A stretch of DNA of 64,000 nucleotides from CBDCWA01 sp965223255 (GTDB lineage Bacteria > Pseudomonadota > Alphaproteobacteria > Rhizobiales > Hyphomicrobiaceae), in the NCBI GenBank assembly GCA_965223255.1, contig CBDCWA010000004.1, positions 1,054,001 to 1,118,000 on the forward strand, read 5' to 3'. The notes under the pieces are model-generated. The model saw nothing but the letters and a program-made list of their open reading frames with translations, made no database searches and had not been told where the DNA came from. A program made the position numbers and the translations under genes. Positions within the stretch are counted from its first letter, which is position 1, and each line of letters starts with the position of its first letter. Shown here one piece after another: positions 19,278 through 27,935 of this stretch.

Positions 19278-20306
19278 CTACCGCAGATCCAACAGCACTG
19301 GCGGCACCCCTAAGGCTGCCGGATCGTGTGGCCAAGCCTCAGCTGTGCTGCGCATGGCAAAACGCAGCTTCGCCGACCGCGCACGCGGGTTTTCCCGCAC
19401 TTCCTCATTTCCAGGACTAACCGCCCGCTGGTTAATAATTTGGAAACTTGGAGCGGGAACTGATTCAATTTGGGGCAAATGGCGCGATCCACGACTAACC
19501 CGGCCCGAACGTTGGGCGAAAAACCGTTTCACCATGCGGTCCTCGGCCGAGTGAAAAGTGACGACCACCAATCGTCCGCCCGCCCGCAACAATCGCTCAC
19601 CAGCGCTAAGACCGCGCGCCAGCTCCCCCAATTCATCGTTCACGTAAATGCGCAAAGCCTGAAATACACGGGTTGCAGGATGAATCTTTTCGTGCCCGCG
19701 CCGACCAACCACACTGACGATCAGATCCGCAAGCTCCCCGGTGCGGGTAATCGGACGCCGCTGACGTTGGGCAACGATTGCCGCTGCAATACGACGCGAG
19801 CGGCGCTCGTCACCTAGCTGATAGAAAATATCCGCCAACACGTCCTCATCGGCCGTATTGACGATATCGCTGGCCGATGGCCGCGCCTCAATGACCTGGC
19901 CGTCGATCGCCTCAGACATCCGCATATCCAAGGGACCGTCCCTTTGAAAAGAAAACCCGCGCCGGGCGTCATCCAGCTGCATGGAAGAGACACCGAGATC
20001 CAACACCATCCCGTCGAACCCACCAGCTAGCGCGGGGGTCTCTAACACGCGGGAAAGGAGATCTCCGAAAGCCATTTGCGATAATTCGAGGCGACCACCC
20101 GCCGCCTCAACCAACGCCTTACCATGGTGAATGGCACTTGGATCGCGATCGATCGCCCACACTGAACACTCGGCCGCCGCCAATATCGCCCGCGTATAGC
20201 CGCCAGCACCAAAGGTCGCATCAATGAAGCGTTGACCGTCGGCCGGCTTGAGGTGTTCCAACACCTCTTTCAGCAACACCGGAACATGCGGCGCCATCGC
20301 GATCAT
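19278..20306 (-). CDS. rsmH: 16S rRNA (cytosine1402-N4)-methyltransferase
   Basis: RsmH (MraW) methylates N4 of C1402 in the ribosomal P site using SAM. The N-terminal HVPVLLKEVLEHL, the SAM loop DATFGAGGYTRAIL, LDLGVSSMQLDDA and HPATRVFQALRIYVNDEL are all family hallmarks. The length is 342 aa. The start overlaps the mraZ stop in ATGA, as in many bacteria where mraZ and rsmH head the dcw cluster. Confidence 0.96.
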   Translation of the reverse strand: MIAMAPHVPVLLKEVLEHLKPADGQRFIDATFGAGGYTRAILAAAECSVWAIDRDPSAIHHGKALVEAAGGRLELSQMAFGDLLSRVLETPALAGGFDGMVLDLGVSSMQLDDARRGFSFQRDGPLDMRMSEAIDGQVIEARPSASDIVNTADEDVLADIFYQLGDERRSRRIAAAIVAQRQRRPITRTGELADLIVSVVGRRGHEKIHPATRVFQALRIYVNDELGELARGLSAGERLLRAGGRLVVVTFHSAEDRMVKRFFAQRSGRVSRGSRHLPQIESVPAPSFQIINQRAVSPGNEEVRENPRARSAKLRFAMRSTAEAWPHDPAALGVPPVLLDLR

Positions 20307-20791
20307 TCTCCTCCATCGTCACCGCCGCGACGCCGCCCGGCAAACTGGCGCGCAAAAAGCTGGCGATGCTCCTGGACCTTCTCGCGCGCCCGCGCCCGCC
20401 GGTCTTGGAAGAGTTCGGGTTGCCAGATCTGAAACTTGTCGCCAAGCCCGACAAATGTGACCTGTCGTTCAATTTGGGCATGCGCGCGAAGCCCTTGAGG
20501 TAGCACGATGCGCCCGTCGCCATCGATTGCCAAGACCTGGACATCACCATAGAGCGCGACAGAAAGCTCATCGCGCTCATCTGAATAGTCCGGCAGGCCC
20601 GAGAGAAGCCCATCGATTTTCTTCGCAAGTCTTTCGCCACCCGCATCGAGCGCTGGAGCGTCAAGCGAGGGATAGCAATAGATTCCGCCGCTATATCCGT
20701 CGTGCTGCAAGACGGCCCTGAATGCTGCCGGGATCGAGACCCGGCCCTTTGCGTCGATTTTGTTCGTGAATGTTGAGACAAAGCGATCCAT
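20303..20791 (-). CDS. mraZ: MraZ, AbrB-fold transcriptional regulator of the dcw cluster
   Basis: MraZ is a ring-forming DNA-binding protein that regulates dcw transcription by binding direct repeats near its own promoter. The two SpoVT/AbrB-like repeats each carry the DxxxR signature, DAKGR near residue 14 and DGDGR near residue 92. The length is 162 aa with an Arg/Gly-rich tail. It is the promoter-proximal gene of the cluster. Tandem 15-bp repeats begin about 20 nt upstream of its ATG. Confidence 0.95.
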   Translation of the reverse strand: MDRFVSTFTNKIDAKGRVSIPAAFRAVLQHDGYSGGIYCYPSLDAPALDAGGERLAKKIDGLLSGLPDYSDERDELSVALYGDVQVLAIDGDGRIVLPQGLRAHAQIERQVTFVGLGDKFQIWQPELFQDRRARAREKVQEHRQLFARQFAGRRRGGDDGGE

Positions 20792-20811
20792 CCCCCTAGT
20801 AATGCCCCTGT

Positions 20812-20886
20812 CTTACGCACGGACTTCTTACGCACGGACTTCTTACGCACGGACTTCTTACGCACGGACTTTTAACGCTCGGACGT
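20812..20886 (-). repeat. 15-bp tandem direct repeats upstream of mraZ
   Basis: On the plus strand the unit CTTACGCACGGACTT occurs four times perfectly (20812-20871), followed by a degenerate fifth copy (20872-20886) and traces of a sixth. On the mraZ-sense strand the unit is AAGTCCGTGCGTAAG. The array ends about 20 nt before the mraZ ATG. MraZ proteins characterised elsewhere bind short tandem direct repeats in this position, so this may be the autoregulatory operator, though the unit does not match the known TGGG-type repeat and its period is longer. Confidence 0.85.
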
Positions 20887-21518
20887 CTCACGCAACCCTG
20901 CATGGCGCTTGCCCTTCTCGACGCTTCACCATCACCTCACCTCTGACTGAGCAGCACCCCCGCTCCCGTCCGCATCGACCCCGCAAGCTCGCCAAACCAC
21001 CGATCAGGCGGTGGCCAAACGATTGGAACGTGGGTGTCGCTCTACCGCTGGCCCTCTTTTCAGCGACGGCGCCACACCACGTTCCGATGCCCGACGCGGA
21101 CGGGCATATCTGGGATCTCATGGATTTTTATGGGCGTCAATGGAACTTTAACTTATCCACATGGGTTATCGCCCTCGATTCGGCATTGTTGCCGAAAGGG
21201 CACAAGCTAAACCACGGTGCCGCCACACAGGCCGGCCCTCAGGATCAAAAAATTGGCATGTGAGCGCGGCCCCCGAAATGGGCAGTGCACCAACCCAGAC
21301 GGTGGTCCTCTGCGGGCCGGTGTGACCGCCGACAAAACGCGTTTGTAAGAAGCCGTATTTGTGCCAGTGAAAGGCAGCGTGACCTGCAAGGTATTGGCTT
21401 TCAGCACACACCGTCACTGTAGCAAGGCGCTGCAACGTTATCGCCCGCAACCCTTGCGCCGATTACCGCCAACGTTCAATATCGCCACAACAATCAGCCG
21501 ACCATTCGAGGAGACGCT
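20887..21518. other. divergent intergenic region between mraZ and the cupin genes
   Basis: This 630-nt stretch separates the dcw cluster from the divergent cupin operon. Frames on both strands are open in places but none has a convincing start, homology or ribosome site. One perfect consensus DnaA box (TTATCCACA, 21153-21161) is present, which is not significant on its own in a window this size. It must contain the promoters for both divergent units, but I cannot place them with confidence. Confidence 0.4.
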
Positions 21519-22634
21519 ATGACCGTCGCAGCGGACCAGACTACCGACTTGCGCGACCCCTATTTGGAGTGGGTTGCCCGCCAAAACGTGCCCGTCATTG
21601 AAGATTTCTGCATCGACATTCGCAAGGTGCCGGTCGCCAAGTGGGACCGCTATGGCATGAACGGCGCCTTTTGCCATCTCAAGGGCCGCGACGATTTCCT
21701 GTCGATTTTTGCTTTTGAAATTCCACCAGGCGGCAGCTCTGCCCCTTTGCGCCAGATTTATGATGAGGTCATTTACGTCATTTCGGGTCATGGCCTGACC
21801 ACTGTGACCACAGAAGACGGGCGCAAGCATAGCTTTGAATGGGGCCCAAAGAGCATCTTTGCCATACCGCTCAATGCGCGCCACCAGCATTTCAATGGTT
21901 CAGGCAGCGAACCGGTCCGCTTCGCCTCTTCCAACAACATGGTCTACTGCATGAACCGTTTCCGCAACGAAGACTTGATCTTCGATTGCCCGATAAACTT
22001 TCCCGAGCGATCCGGTGGCGAAAACTATTTTGCCGGCGAAGGCGACTTCATCGGCATCCGCCCCGGGCGGCATCAATGGGAGACCAATTTCGTCTCCGAC
22101 CTGTCATCGTTTGAATTGAAGTCGTGGGCCGCCAGAGGCGCCGGCGGTTCGATGCTGCGCTTCATACTGGGCGGTGCGACCATCGGCGTACATACATCGG
22201 AAATGCCAATCGGCACTTATAAGAAAGGGCACCGCCACTTTGATGGCGTGTGCGTCTTTGCCGTTACCGGAAGCGGCTATTCGCTCCTCTGGCGCCAGGA
22301 GGACGAGGATTTTATTCGCATCGATTGGGAGCATGGCTGCGTCTATTGCCCACCAGACTCCATGTTCCACCAGCACTTCAATGTTGCCAGCGCGCCATCG
22401 CGCTACTTGGCCGTACAAATCGGCAGCATCCGCTATCCCCTCCTGCAGATGAAACACGACATCTGGGACAAGGGGACCGATATTTCCATCAAGAAGGGAG
22501 GCGCACAAATTGAATACGAGGATCAAGACCCCCGTATTCATGAATTGTGGCTCGGAGAGATTGCCAAGAACGGTGTGTCGTCACGCATGGCAGAATTCAT
22601 CGATGAAACGCCCTACCTAAAGAAGAAGGCATAG
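21519..22634 (+). CDS. double-cupin protein, metal-binding C-terminal cupin
   Basis: A 371-residue bicupin of the broad gentisate-dioxygenase-like fold, function unknown. The first cupin (about 60-130) has lost the histidine pair, reading LRQIYDEVIYVISGHG. The second (about 230-305) keeps a likely three-His site, GHRHFDGV followed by HQHFN, with no glutamate, as in three-His dioxygenases. It starts at an ATG behind GAGGAGA and is followed after 15 nt by a paralogous bicupin, so the two form an operon closed by a terminator. A role in oxidising or binding an aromatic or amino-acid-derived substrate is inferred from the neighbourhood only. Confidence 0.75.
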   Translation: MTVAADQTTDLRDPYLEWVARQNVPVIEDFCIDIRKVPVAKWDRYGMNGAFCHLKGRDDFLSIFAFEIPPGGSSAPLRQIYDEVIYVISGHGLTTVTTEDGRKHSFEWGPKSIFAIPLNARHQHFNGSGSEPVRFASSNNMVYCMNRFRNEDLIFDCPINFPERSGGENYFAGEGDFIGIRPGRHQWETNFVSDLSSFELKSWAARGAGGSMLRFILGGATIGVHTSEMPIGTYKKGHRHFDGVCVFAVTGSGYSLLWRQEDEDFIRIDWEHGCVYCPPDSMFHQHFNVASAPSRYLAVQIGSIRYPLLQMKHDIWDKGTDISIKKGGAQIEYEDQDPRIHELWLGEIAKNGVSSRMAEFIDETPYLKKKA

Positions 22635-22649
22635 CAAGAAGAGACCGAA

Positions 22650-23708
22650 ATGAACGACCCGTTACCGCACGAACTCGTCCAACCTGCACCCGCCGGCACC
22701 TACCTGATTAACCCGTTCAACGATTGGGCGGAAGGCGAAGGCGTACCTATTCTGACTGGCACATGCATTGACCTTTTGGCGGCAGACGTAAAGCCGTGGG
22801 CACGCTTCGATACCAAGGGCGCGATCTGCACCCTGGATGGCCGCTGCGACTTTTTAACGGTACTGCTCTATGAAATCGCTGCCGGCAAAGCGATGGCGCC
22901 AAGCCGCCACCTGAGCGAGGAAGTCTACTACGTTCTTTCTGGCACCGGTCAAACAGACATCGAATCCGATTCCGGAGAACGGACAATCGATTGGGGGCCA
23001 CGCGCTTTTTTCTCGATCCCTATGAACGCCAGGTATACCCACCGCAATACAGGCGACAGCCCGGCACGCATCGTTGCGTTCAACGATATGCGCTATCTGA
23101 TGAGTCTGTACCGCAGCGAGGAGTTCATATTTTCCAACCCAATGTCATTTCCCGAGCGCCAGCCATCCGAGGCCGAAACGCTCAGGGGTAAATCAGGCCA
23201 GCGCCTTAGGGCGTCGGCGCATGCAGACTTGGCAACACTTGAGCTGCCGGCCGCGAGCAATCGGGAGGCTGCATTTCTGCCGCTTGAGATGGACAATGGA
23301 TCAATCGGACCAGATCTCCGGGAATTGGCTGTTGGCACGCATACGTCGGCCATTCGCCAGTTTCATGGCATGCACTTGATTGGGGTTAGCGGCAACGGCT
23401 ATACGCTGTCGAGCGAGGATGGCTCCAACGGTTTGACCAGAATGGATTGGCATCACGGCATCGTCGCCGCCGCTCCATCCATGGCATATTATCAGCACTT
23501 CAATGTTGGTAACGAACCGGCACGTTTTCTCACATTGCAAATGGGCAGCGTGATCTATCCCATGTTTCGCCATCGCCGACACGATTATGGCGATGGCGCC
23601 GTTTATGCAGCCGGCTATGCGAAACTCGCCAAGTCAGAACAATCGGCCGAGATCTTTGATGGCTGGAAGAAAGAACTGGCGTCAAAAGGTATCGCGCCGG
23701 CGTCGTGA
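22650..23708 (+). CDS. double-cupin protein, paralogue of the preceding gene
   Basis: A 352-residue bicupin clearly related to the gene before it (shared patterns such as DWGPRAFFSIPMNARYTH and YYQHFNVGNEPARFL). Here the conservation is reversed: the first cupin keeps a partial metal site (SRHLSEEVYYVLSG, then YTH), while the second reads IRQFHGM where its partner has GHRHFD, so its first histidine is lost. The two may act as a heteromer with complementary sites. Function unknown. Confidence 0.72.
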   Translation: MNDPLPHELVQPAPAGTYLINPFNDWAEGEGVPILTGTCIDLLAADVKPWARFDTKGAICTLDGRCDFLTVLLYEIAAGKAMAPSRHLSEEVYYVLSGTGQTDIESDSGERTIDWGPRAFFSIPMNARYTHRNTGDSPARIVAFNDMRYLMSLYRSEEFIFSNPMSFPERQPSEAETLRGKSGQRLRASAHADLATLELPAASNREAAFLPLEMDNGSIGPDLRELAVGTHTSAIRQFHGMHLIGVSGNGYTLSSEDGSNGLTRMDWHHGIVAAAPSMAYYQHFNVGNEPARFLTLQMGSVIYPMFRHRRHDYGDGAVYAAGYAKLAKSEQSAEIFDGWKKELASKGIAPAS

Positions 23709-23740
23709 TTTTGACAACATGAAAATAGCATTACGGATCA

Positions 23741-23767
23741 CGGGCGACGAAAGTCGCCCGTTTTTTT
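23741..23767 (+). terminator. intrinsic terminator of the bicupin operon
   Basis: A perfect 8-bp GC-rich stem (CGGGCGAC / GTCGCCCG) with a GAAA tetraloop is followed directly by seven T residues, 32 nt after the second cupin stop. This is a textbook rho-independent terminator. Confidence 0.93.
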
Positions 23768-23930
23768 GTCTGCGTTGATCAACCACCGATCACTTCCAAA
23801 CACTCGCAATAAACAGTCCTCACAGGCGCGCGAGAAACCCTGGCACACTACCGTCAATAGCTTACCTTAAGAGCACCGGCGAACAAAAAAGCCGCTAACA
23901 AAACTTAACGTCCATAAAGTGGAGCTGATC

Positions 23931-24062
23931 ATGAAAACCTTTGTTTCTGCACTTATCGTGTCCATCGCTCTTGTTGCGGCCACCGCACCGTCGCAAGCCG
24001 CCAACTCGGACCACGACGCACCGGCTTGGGTCAAGCACGCGTTTTCCCAGATTGGCGACTGA
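23931..24062 (+). CDS. small secreted protein, 43 aa
   Basis: An ATG with a GGAG site seven nt upstream opens a 43-codon frame. The protein starts MKTFVSALIVSIALVAATA and has a likely signal peptidase site after SQA, leaving a mature peptide of only about 20 residues (NSDHDAPAWVKHAFSQIGD). No family recognised. It stands alone, followed by two hairpins. The good signal sequence and ribosome site make it more likely real than chance. Confidence 0.55.
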   Translation: MKTFVSALIVSIALVAATAPSQAANSDHDAPAWVKHAFSQIGD

Positions 24063-24085
24063 TAGCAATCGGTCCATTGCAACAC

Positions 24086-24119
24086 CAACGCCGCGGAATA
24101 GTTGTGTTCTGCGGCGTTG
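24086..24119. terminator. hairpin after the 43-aa gene
   Basis: An inverted repeat of 13 nt with one mismatch (CAACGCCGCGGAA at 24086-24098, matching 24107-24119) around an 8-nt loop, 24 nt after the small gene. It lacks a T-run, so it could be a weak terminator or RNA-stabilising structure. Confidence 0.5.
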
Positions 24120-24199
24120 AGCGCTCTGGAACATCACCACGACCTCGCCGCGCGGCCGGCATTGGATCATTTCCACCTTAGGCGGAACCGCATCGCCTG

Positions 24200-24257
24200 C
24201 CCACTCCCGCCCGGCCACCCATGGCATAGTGGTTTTGGGTGGCCCGGCGGGAGTGGG
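24200..24257. repeat. long inverted repeat between convergent genes
   Basis: Two 21-nt arms (24200-24220 and 24237-24257) pair at 20 of 21 positions around a 16-nt loop. It sits between the plus-strand small gene and the 3' end of the minus-strand cyclodeaminase gene (24284). No T-run flanks it on either strand, so a bidirectional terminator or a REP-like element are both possible. Confidence 0.8.
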
Positions 24258-24283
24258 ATGGTTCCAGATAAACTTGAAAGGCT

Positions 24284-25384
24284 CTAGTCGCGAATGTCCT
24301 GCACAAACCATTCCCGCGGCAGATCGCGCCCAATCCCCGCCTCCCGCGCCTTGGCAAGCGCAAGCCCACCGACGGCAGCAAACTGCAACCCTTGATTGCC
24401 GATGTTGTGATAGAATGTGATTTGCTCATCCGACGTTCGCCCTGGCGTTCGGCCATAAGCAAGGTCACAGAAATCCGGCCAATCACCACCAAACCCGGGC
24501 CCGTCGCTCTTTTGCGGCAACCGCTGCATTTCAGACTCGCTACCGGCGATCCACGCCATCGGGCTCATGCCGCGTTCCGACTGAATACGCTCCGTTTCCT
24601 CAACCTTTAGCCCTGCAATGCCCTGACGAATAACGACATCGAAGCGGGCATGCACCTCCTGCGATACCTCTCGATTTGAGAGGTTGACAACATGCATACC
24701 GGGCTCAAGCCAGCTTGCTTCAAATGTTGGCATCATACTGTCAGTCGCGCTCGACAAGATGTCGGCACCCATCACAGCCTCACGCGCGCCTGAGACTGGC
24801 TCGATGTCAATTTCGAGCTTGGCACTCATTTCCTTTGCAAAGGCTTCGCGATTTTCTTTTGTCGGGCTGTAGACTTTGCAGGATTTGATCGGCCGCACTG
24901 CGCAAAATGCCTCAAGGTAGGTGCGGGCCATACCGCCGGAACCAAGCATGCCGACCACTTCGGAATTTGTCTTGGACAAGTGCTTGACGCCAATTCCCGC
25001 GCCGGCACCGACGCGCATATGTTGCAGGATACCATCATTGATAATGGCTAGCGGCGCGCCATTCTCAGACGAAAACAGCATGATCAAACCGCAATATGTG
25101 CCGGGCTCAACACAATACTTATCTTCGGTCCAGCCGCCATTGTCAGTTTGCGGCCAGGTAATGACATCGGATTTCATGCGAATGGCAAATACCCCATTAT
25201 ACCAGCCCTCCATCGTCCCCCAGCGATAATAACCGTCTTGCGGCGCACTTGGTGTATACATATCAACGCGCGGTCGATGAATTGCCTGGCCATCCTCCAT
25301 GGCCAAGAAAGCCTGCTCTTGCACGTCGATACAATCCTTCATCTCCAACAATCTTTCGATGACATCATTGTGCAAAAACAACAT
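24284..25384 (-). CDS. ornithine cyclodeaminase/mu-crystallin family protein
   Basis: A 366-residue NAD(P)-dependent enzyme of the OCD/mu-crystallin family, whose members include ornithine cyclodeaminase, alanine dehydrogenase and ketimine reductases. The N-terminal VGAGAGIGVKHLSK region, the Rossmann loop VVGMLGSGGMART and the later DILSSATDS segment mark the family. I chose the ATG at 25384 (MLFLHNDVIERLL) with an AAGGGAG site. It lies 41 nt after the Rieske gene in the same operon, so it may process an amino or imino group on the oxygenase substrate. The exact reaction is unknown. Confidence 0.85.
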   Translation of the reverse strand: MLFLHNDVIERLLEMKDCIDVQEQAFLAMEDGQAIHRPRVDMYTPSAPQDGYYRWGTMEGWYNGVFAIRMKSDVITWPQTDNGGWTEDKYCVEPGTYCGLIMLFSSENGAPLAIINDGILQHMRVGAGAGIGVKHLSKTNSEVVGMLGSGGMARTYLEAFCAVRPIKSCKVYSPTKENREAFAKEMSAKLEIDIEPVSGAREAVMGADILSSATDSMMPTFEASWLEPGMHVVNLSNREVSQEVHARFDVVIRQGIAGLKVEETERIQSERGMSPMAWIAGSESEMQRLPQKSDGPGFGGDWPDFCDLAYGRTPGRTSDEQITFYHNIGNQGLQFAAVGGLALAKAREAGIGRDLPREWFVQDIRD

Positions 25385-25425
25385 TTGGTTGGCTCCCTTG
25401 GTTGAGACGGTCCAAGCCTTATCGA

Positions 25426-26697
25426 CTACTCCGCCTGAACTTTTTGTTTCGATCCCATGGCGCATTCGAATTCAGCCCGCACCTCGGCCGGTTGACCAGC
25501 CACCCATGCGTTGCCTCGAAAGCGTTGCTTAAAAATCGGATGCGAGTCGCATTCGGCAAGCGGCAAGCCATCGCGAAACAACTCCCGGTTTGCAAGTGGC
25601 AATTCAACGAATTGCGCTTGGCTGGGATCGCGGATCAGGCCGGAGGGATCCCGCCCTTCATTGATCGCCTCCAGGTCCTGCAACAATCTTTGCCGCATCA
25701 TACTGACGCCCTTGTCGCTCGCCCCAAGCGTCTCACAGGTGCGGTCAGCAATCACGCCCTGGCCGACCCAACCGATAACATCTTGATTGATGATATGACT
25801 GGAAATCCAACGGCCATCCGGTCCCCTGATAGGGCCATACCAACAAGGAATTCTCTCCTGTCTATAAGGCCCAAGATCATTGGGCCGGCGCGTAAAGAAC
25901 CAGTTCAACCCAAGCGTATGTTCATCATCGATCGGCACCCGCCATTCCATGTGAGAACCAAGACAAAAACCGTTTGGCCATAACGCAATTCGACCAGCCG
26001 TCCATCTTGGATCGTCTTTGGTCATGCCTTCGCGGATGCGCCGGTAAATGAGCCCATAATCGAATTCATCAAATGCAAGTTCGAGATGTTTGGGCGAGTA
26101 AGGCCCAAGCTCGCCTCTGAGCCGCATCGTCCAGTTCTCATGCATCCACTCAAAGTGCACGGGATCGATGGAGTTCTCCTGACATTGCAGCCAATTACAG
26201 GGGATTTCCATGCCGACAATTTCAACAAAACCATTATCCCAGGACAACAGCTCCCAAACCGGCAATTCCGGCGCTGGATCCGGCCCCATGTACGCCCAGA
26301 GCATTCCGGCCAGAGCACGTACTGGATAAGCTGGCGTTCGACACCGTTGCTTCAGAGACGAATTTGGATTGACGATATCGTCATAGGGCACTTCCAAGAC
26401 CGCACCATCAGGCCCGACCAGCCAACCATGATAGCTGCAGCGAATACCCTTTTCCTCGACAAAACCGTAAGACAGATCAGCCCGCCGGTGCGGACAATGT
26501 CGGTGGACCAGCCCAAAGTTTCCCGAGAGATCCTTATAGACAACAAGATCCTCCCCGAAGAGTCGCACCGGCTTGATGGGTACCTCATCGAGCTCACTCT
26601 CCCCGGCGAAGGGCTGCCAATACCGGCGCAAGAGATTGCCCATCGGCGTACCGGGGCCGACCTCTGTCAACAATCGGTTCTTCTCTGCGCTGAGCAT
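25426..26697 (-). CDS. Rieske-type ring-hydroxylating oxygenase, alpha subunit
   Basis: A 423-residue Rieske non-heme iron oxygenase. The [2Fe-2S] ligands are clear: CPH at 68-70 and CSYHGW at 87-92. The catalytic domain contains NSIDPVHFEWMHE, which supplies the bridging Asp and two iron-binding histidines. It resembles the one-component-alpha phthalate/phenoxybenzoate and O-demethylase branch rather than the large naphthalene type. No reductase or ferredoxin gene is adjacent, so electrons must come from elsewhere. It sits between a DUF6295-like gene and the cyclodeaminase gene in one operon. Confidence 0.9.
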   Translation of the reverse strand: MLSAEKNRLLTEVGPGTPMGNLLRRYWQPFAGESELDEVPIKPVRLFGEDLVVYKDLSGNFGLVHRHCPHRRADLSYGFVEEKGIRCSYHGWLVGPDGAVLEVPYDDIVNPNSSLKQRCRTPAYPVRALAGMLWAYMGPDPAPELPVWELLSWDNGFVEIVGMEIPCNWLQCQENSIDPVHFEWMHENWTMRLRGELGPYSPKHLELAFDEFDYGLIYRRIREGMTKDDPRWTAGRIALWPNGFCLGSHMEWRVPIDDEHTLGLNWFFTRRPNDLGPYRQERIPCWYGPIRGPDGRWISSHIINQDVIGWVGQGVIADRTCETLGASDKGVSMMRQRLLQDLEAINEGRDPSGLIRDPSQAQFVELPLANRELFRDGLPLAECDSHPIFKQRFRGNAWVAGQPAEVRAEFECAMGSKQKVQAE

Positions 26698-26796
26698 GAA
26701 TGCGTCCTATTGAATAGGGGACCGTACGCCAACAAGCGACGGTCCACCCACCCGTCTGCAGCGATACTCTTCTGCAGCCAGCCCTGCAGCGCTTGC

Positions 26797-27063
26797 CTAC
26801 ATTTCGATATGCGCCGCCTCACCGGTCGCCAGTGCCGCTTCAATTTTCTTGATCAGCGCCCGCGCCGACTGGGCACTAAGCTCGACAGCAACGCGCTCCG
26901 TACCGCCCTTAGCTTCATTGACGAAATCAATATTCAGCGTGTGGTCGAACTGCGCGTGATAGGGATGATCAAAATAGACGTTTGCCGTATCGACAGCCAT
27001 CCACCCCTCCGGACCTTTGGCACTGCCAGCAATCCGCGTTTTTTCCGTAATGTAAGAACACAT
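26797..27063 (-). CDS. small protein resembling DUF6295
   Basis: An 88-residue protein starting MCSYITEKTRIAGSAKGPEG, with GGAG well placed before the ATG at 27063 (a GTG three codons earlier is possible). The pattern of AGSAKGPEGW, FDHPYHAQFDHTLNIDF and a helical C-terminus with AVELSAQSARAL recalls the uncharacterised DUF6295 family, by memory only. Its place between the hydrolase and the Rieske gene suggests an accessory role in the same pathway. Confidence 0.7.
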   Translation of the reverse strand: MCSYITEKTRIAGSAKGPEGWMAVDTANVYFDHPYHAQFDHTLNIDFVNEAKGGTERVAVELSAQSARALIKKIEAALATGEAAHIEM

Positions 27064-27113
27064 GAAAGACACTCCAGATCTGGATTGAAGATCAACCGCG
27101 TTTATGCAGGCCT

Positions 27114-27860
27114 CTAAGCCAGATGCTTGTTAAAGAATGCATAGACCTTGTCCCAGCCATCGAGCGCCTGTTCCGGTCGATAGGCGGTGCGATGTGAATT
27201 GAAAAAAGCGTGCGCCGCATCGTCATAGCGATGAAAATCATAATCCTTGTTGTGTTCTTGCAATGCCGCCTCGATCACATCAACATCCGCCGGCGTCGGG
27301 TTAGGGTCGTCATTGCCAAACAGGCCAAGCAACGGGCAACTAAGGTCCGCTGTAAACTCGATGCCTAGAAAAGGCTTAGTTGCAGTAATCCGTGAGGGAT
27401 CTCCCGGCACCATATTGCCACCCCAGCAATCGACCGCCGCATCGATACCTTTGACCTTACAAGCGGCGATATAAGTGTGCCGCCCGCCAGAACAGAATCC
27501 GATCACACCGATCTTTCCGTTATGTTCCGGTTTGTTCTTCAAGAATTCAATGGTTGCAGCAACATCGGACATGACAATGTCATCGTGAACACCACCTTCA
27601 GCGCGCGCCTTTGCCGCTAAATCGTCCGGACTGCCATTGCCAAAACGGAAATAAAGGTGGGGGCAGGCAGCAGCGAAGCCATTATGCGCCAAGACCCGTG
27701 TTGCCTCCATGGACCAATCATCCCAACCGGGCATATGATGGATCAACACCACACCGGGATACTTTCCAGGCGCGGTTGGCCGCGCATAATAAAGCTCGCC
27801 CTGATCCCCGCCACCTGCAGAATAGCTAAGTGTATCGGCCGCCAAACTTCTATAAGTCAT
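27114..27860 (-). CDS. dienelactone hydrolase family protein
   Basis: A 248-residue alpha/beta hydrolase of the DLH family. The nucleophile is cysteine in GFCSGGRH, with a later Asp in GNDDPNPT and His in DAAHAFFN completing the triad. The ATG at 27860 has a perfect GGAGGA site, so the longer upstream frame is rejected. It heads the minus-strand operon hydrolase-DUF6295-Rieske-cyclodeaminase. Members hydrolyse enol lactones after aromatic ring cleavage, fitting the divergent ring-cleavage gene. Confidence 0.88.
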   Translation of the reverse strand: MTYRSLAADTLSYSAGGGDQGELYYARPTAPGKYPGVVLIHHMPGWDDWSMEATRVLAHNGFAAACPHLYFRFGNGSPDDLAAKARAEGGVHDDIVMSDVAATIEFLKNKPEHNGKIGVIGFCSGGRHTYIAACKVKGIDAAVDCWGGNMVPGDPSRITATKPFLGIEFTADLSCPLLGLFGNDDPNPTPADVDVIEAALQEHNKDYDFHRYDDAAHAFFNSHRTAYRPEQALDGWDKVYAFFNKHLA

Positions 27861-27935
27861 GAGATCCTCCCAAGTGCTATGGCCCCGAGCAACGCACCCG
27901 GTCCCAGTATTGATATTGCCAGACAGTGTATCAGC

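Noticed and set aside
20221..20865. Minus-strand frame starting with repeated KKSVR units
   Set aside because: It is an out-of-frame reading of the 15-bp DNA repeats and of mraZ; the repeat is regulatory DNA rather than a basic peptide.
21153..21161. Perfect DnaA box TTATCCACA upstream of mraZ and the cupins
   Set aside because: A single 9-mer is expected about once per two windows by chance; no cluster of boxes or AT-rich unwinding region accompanies it.
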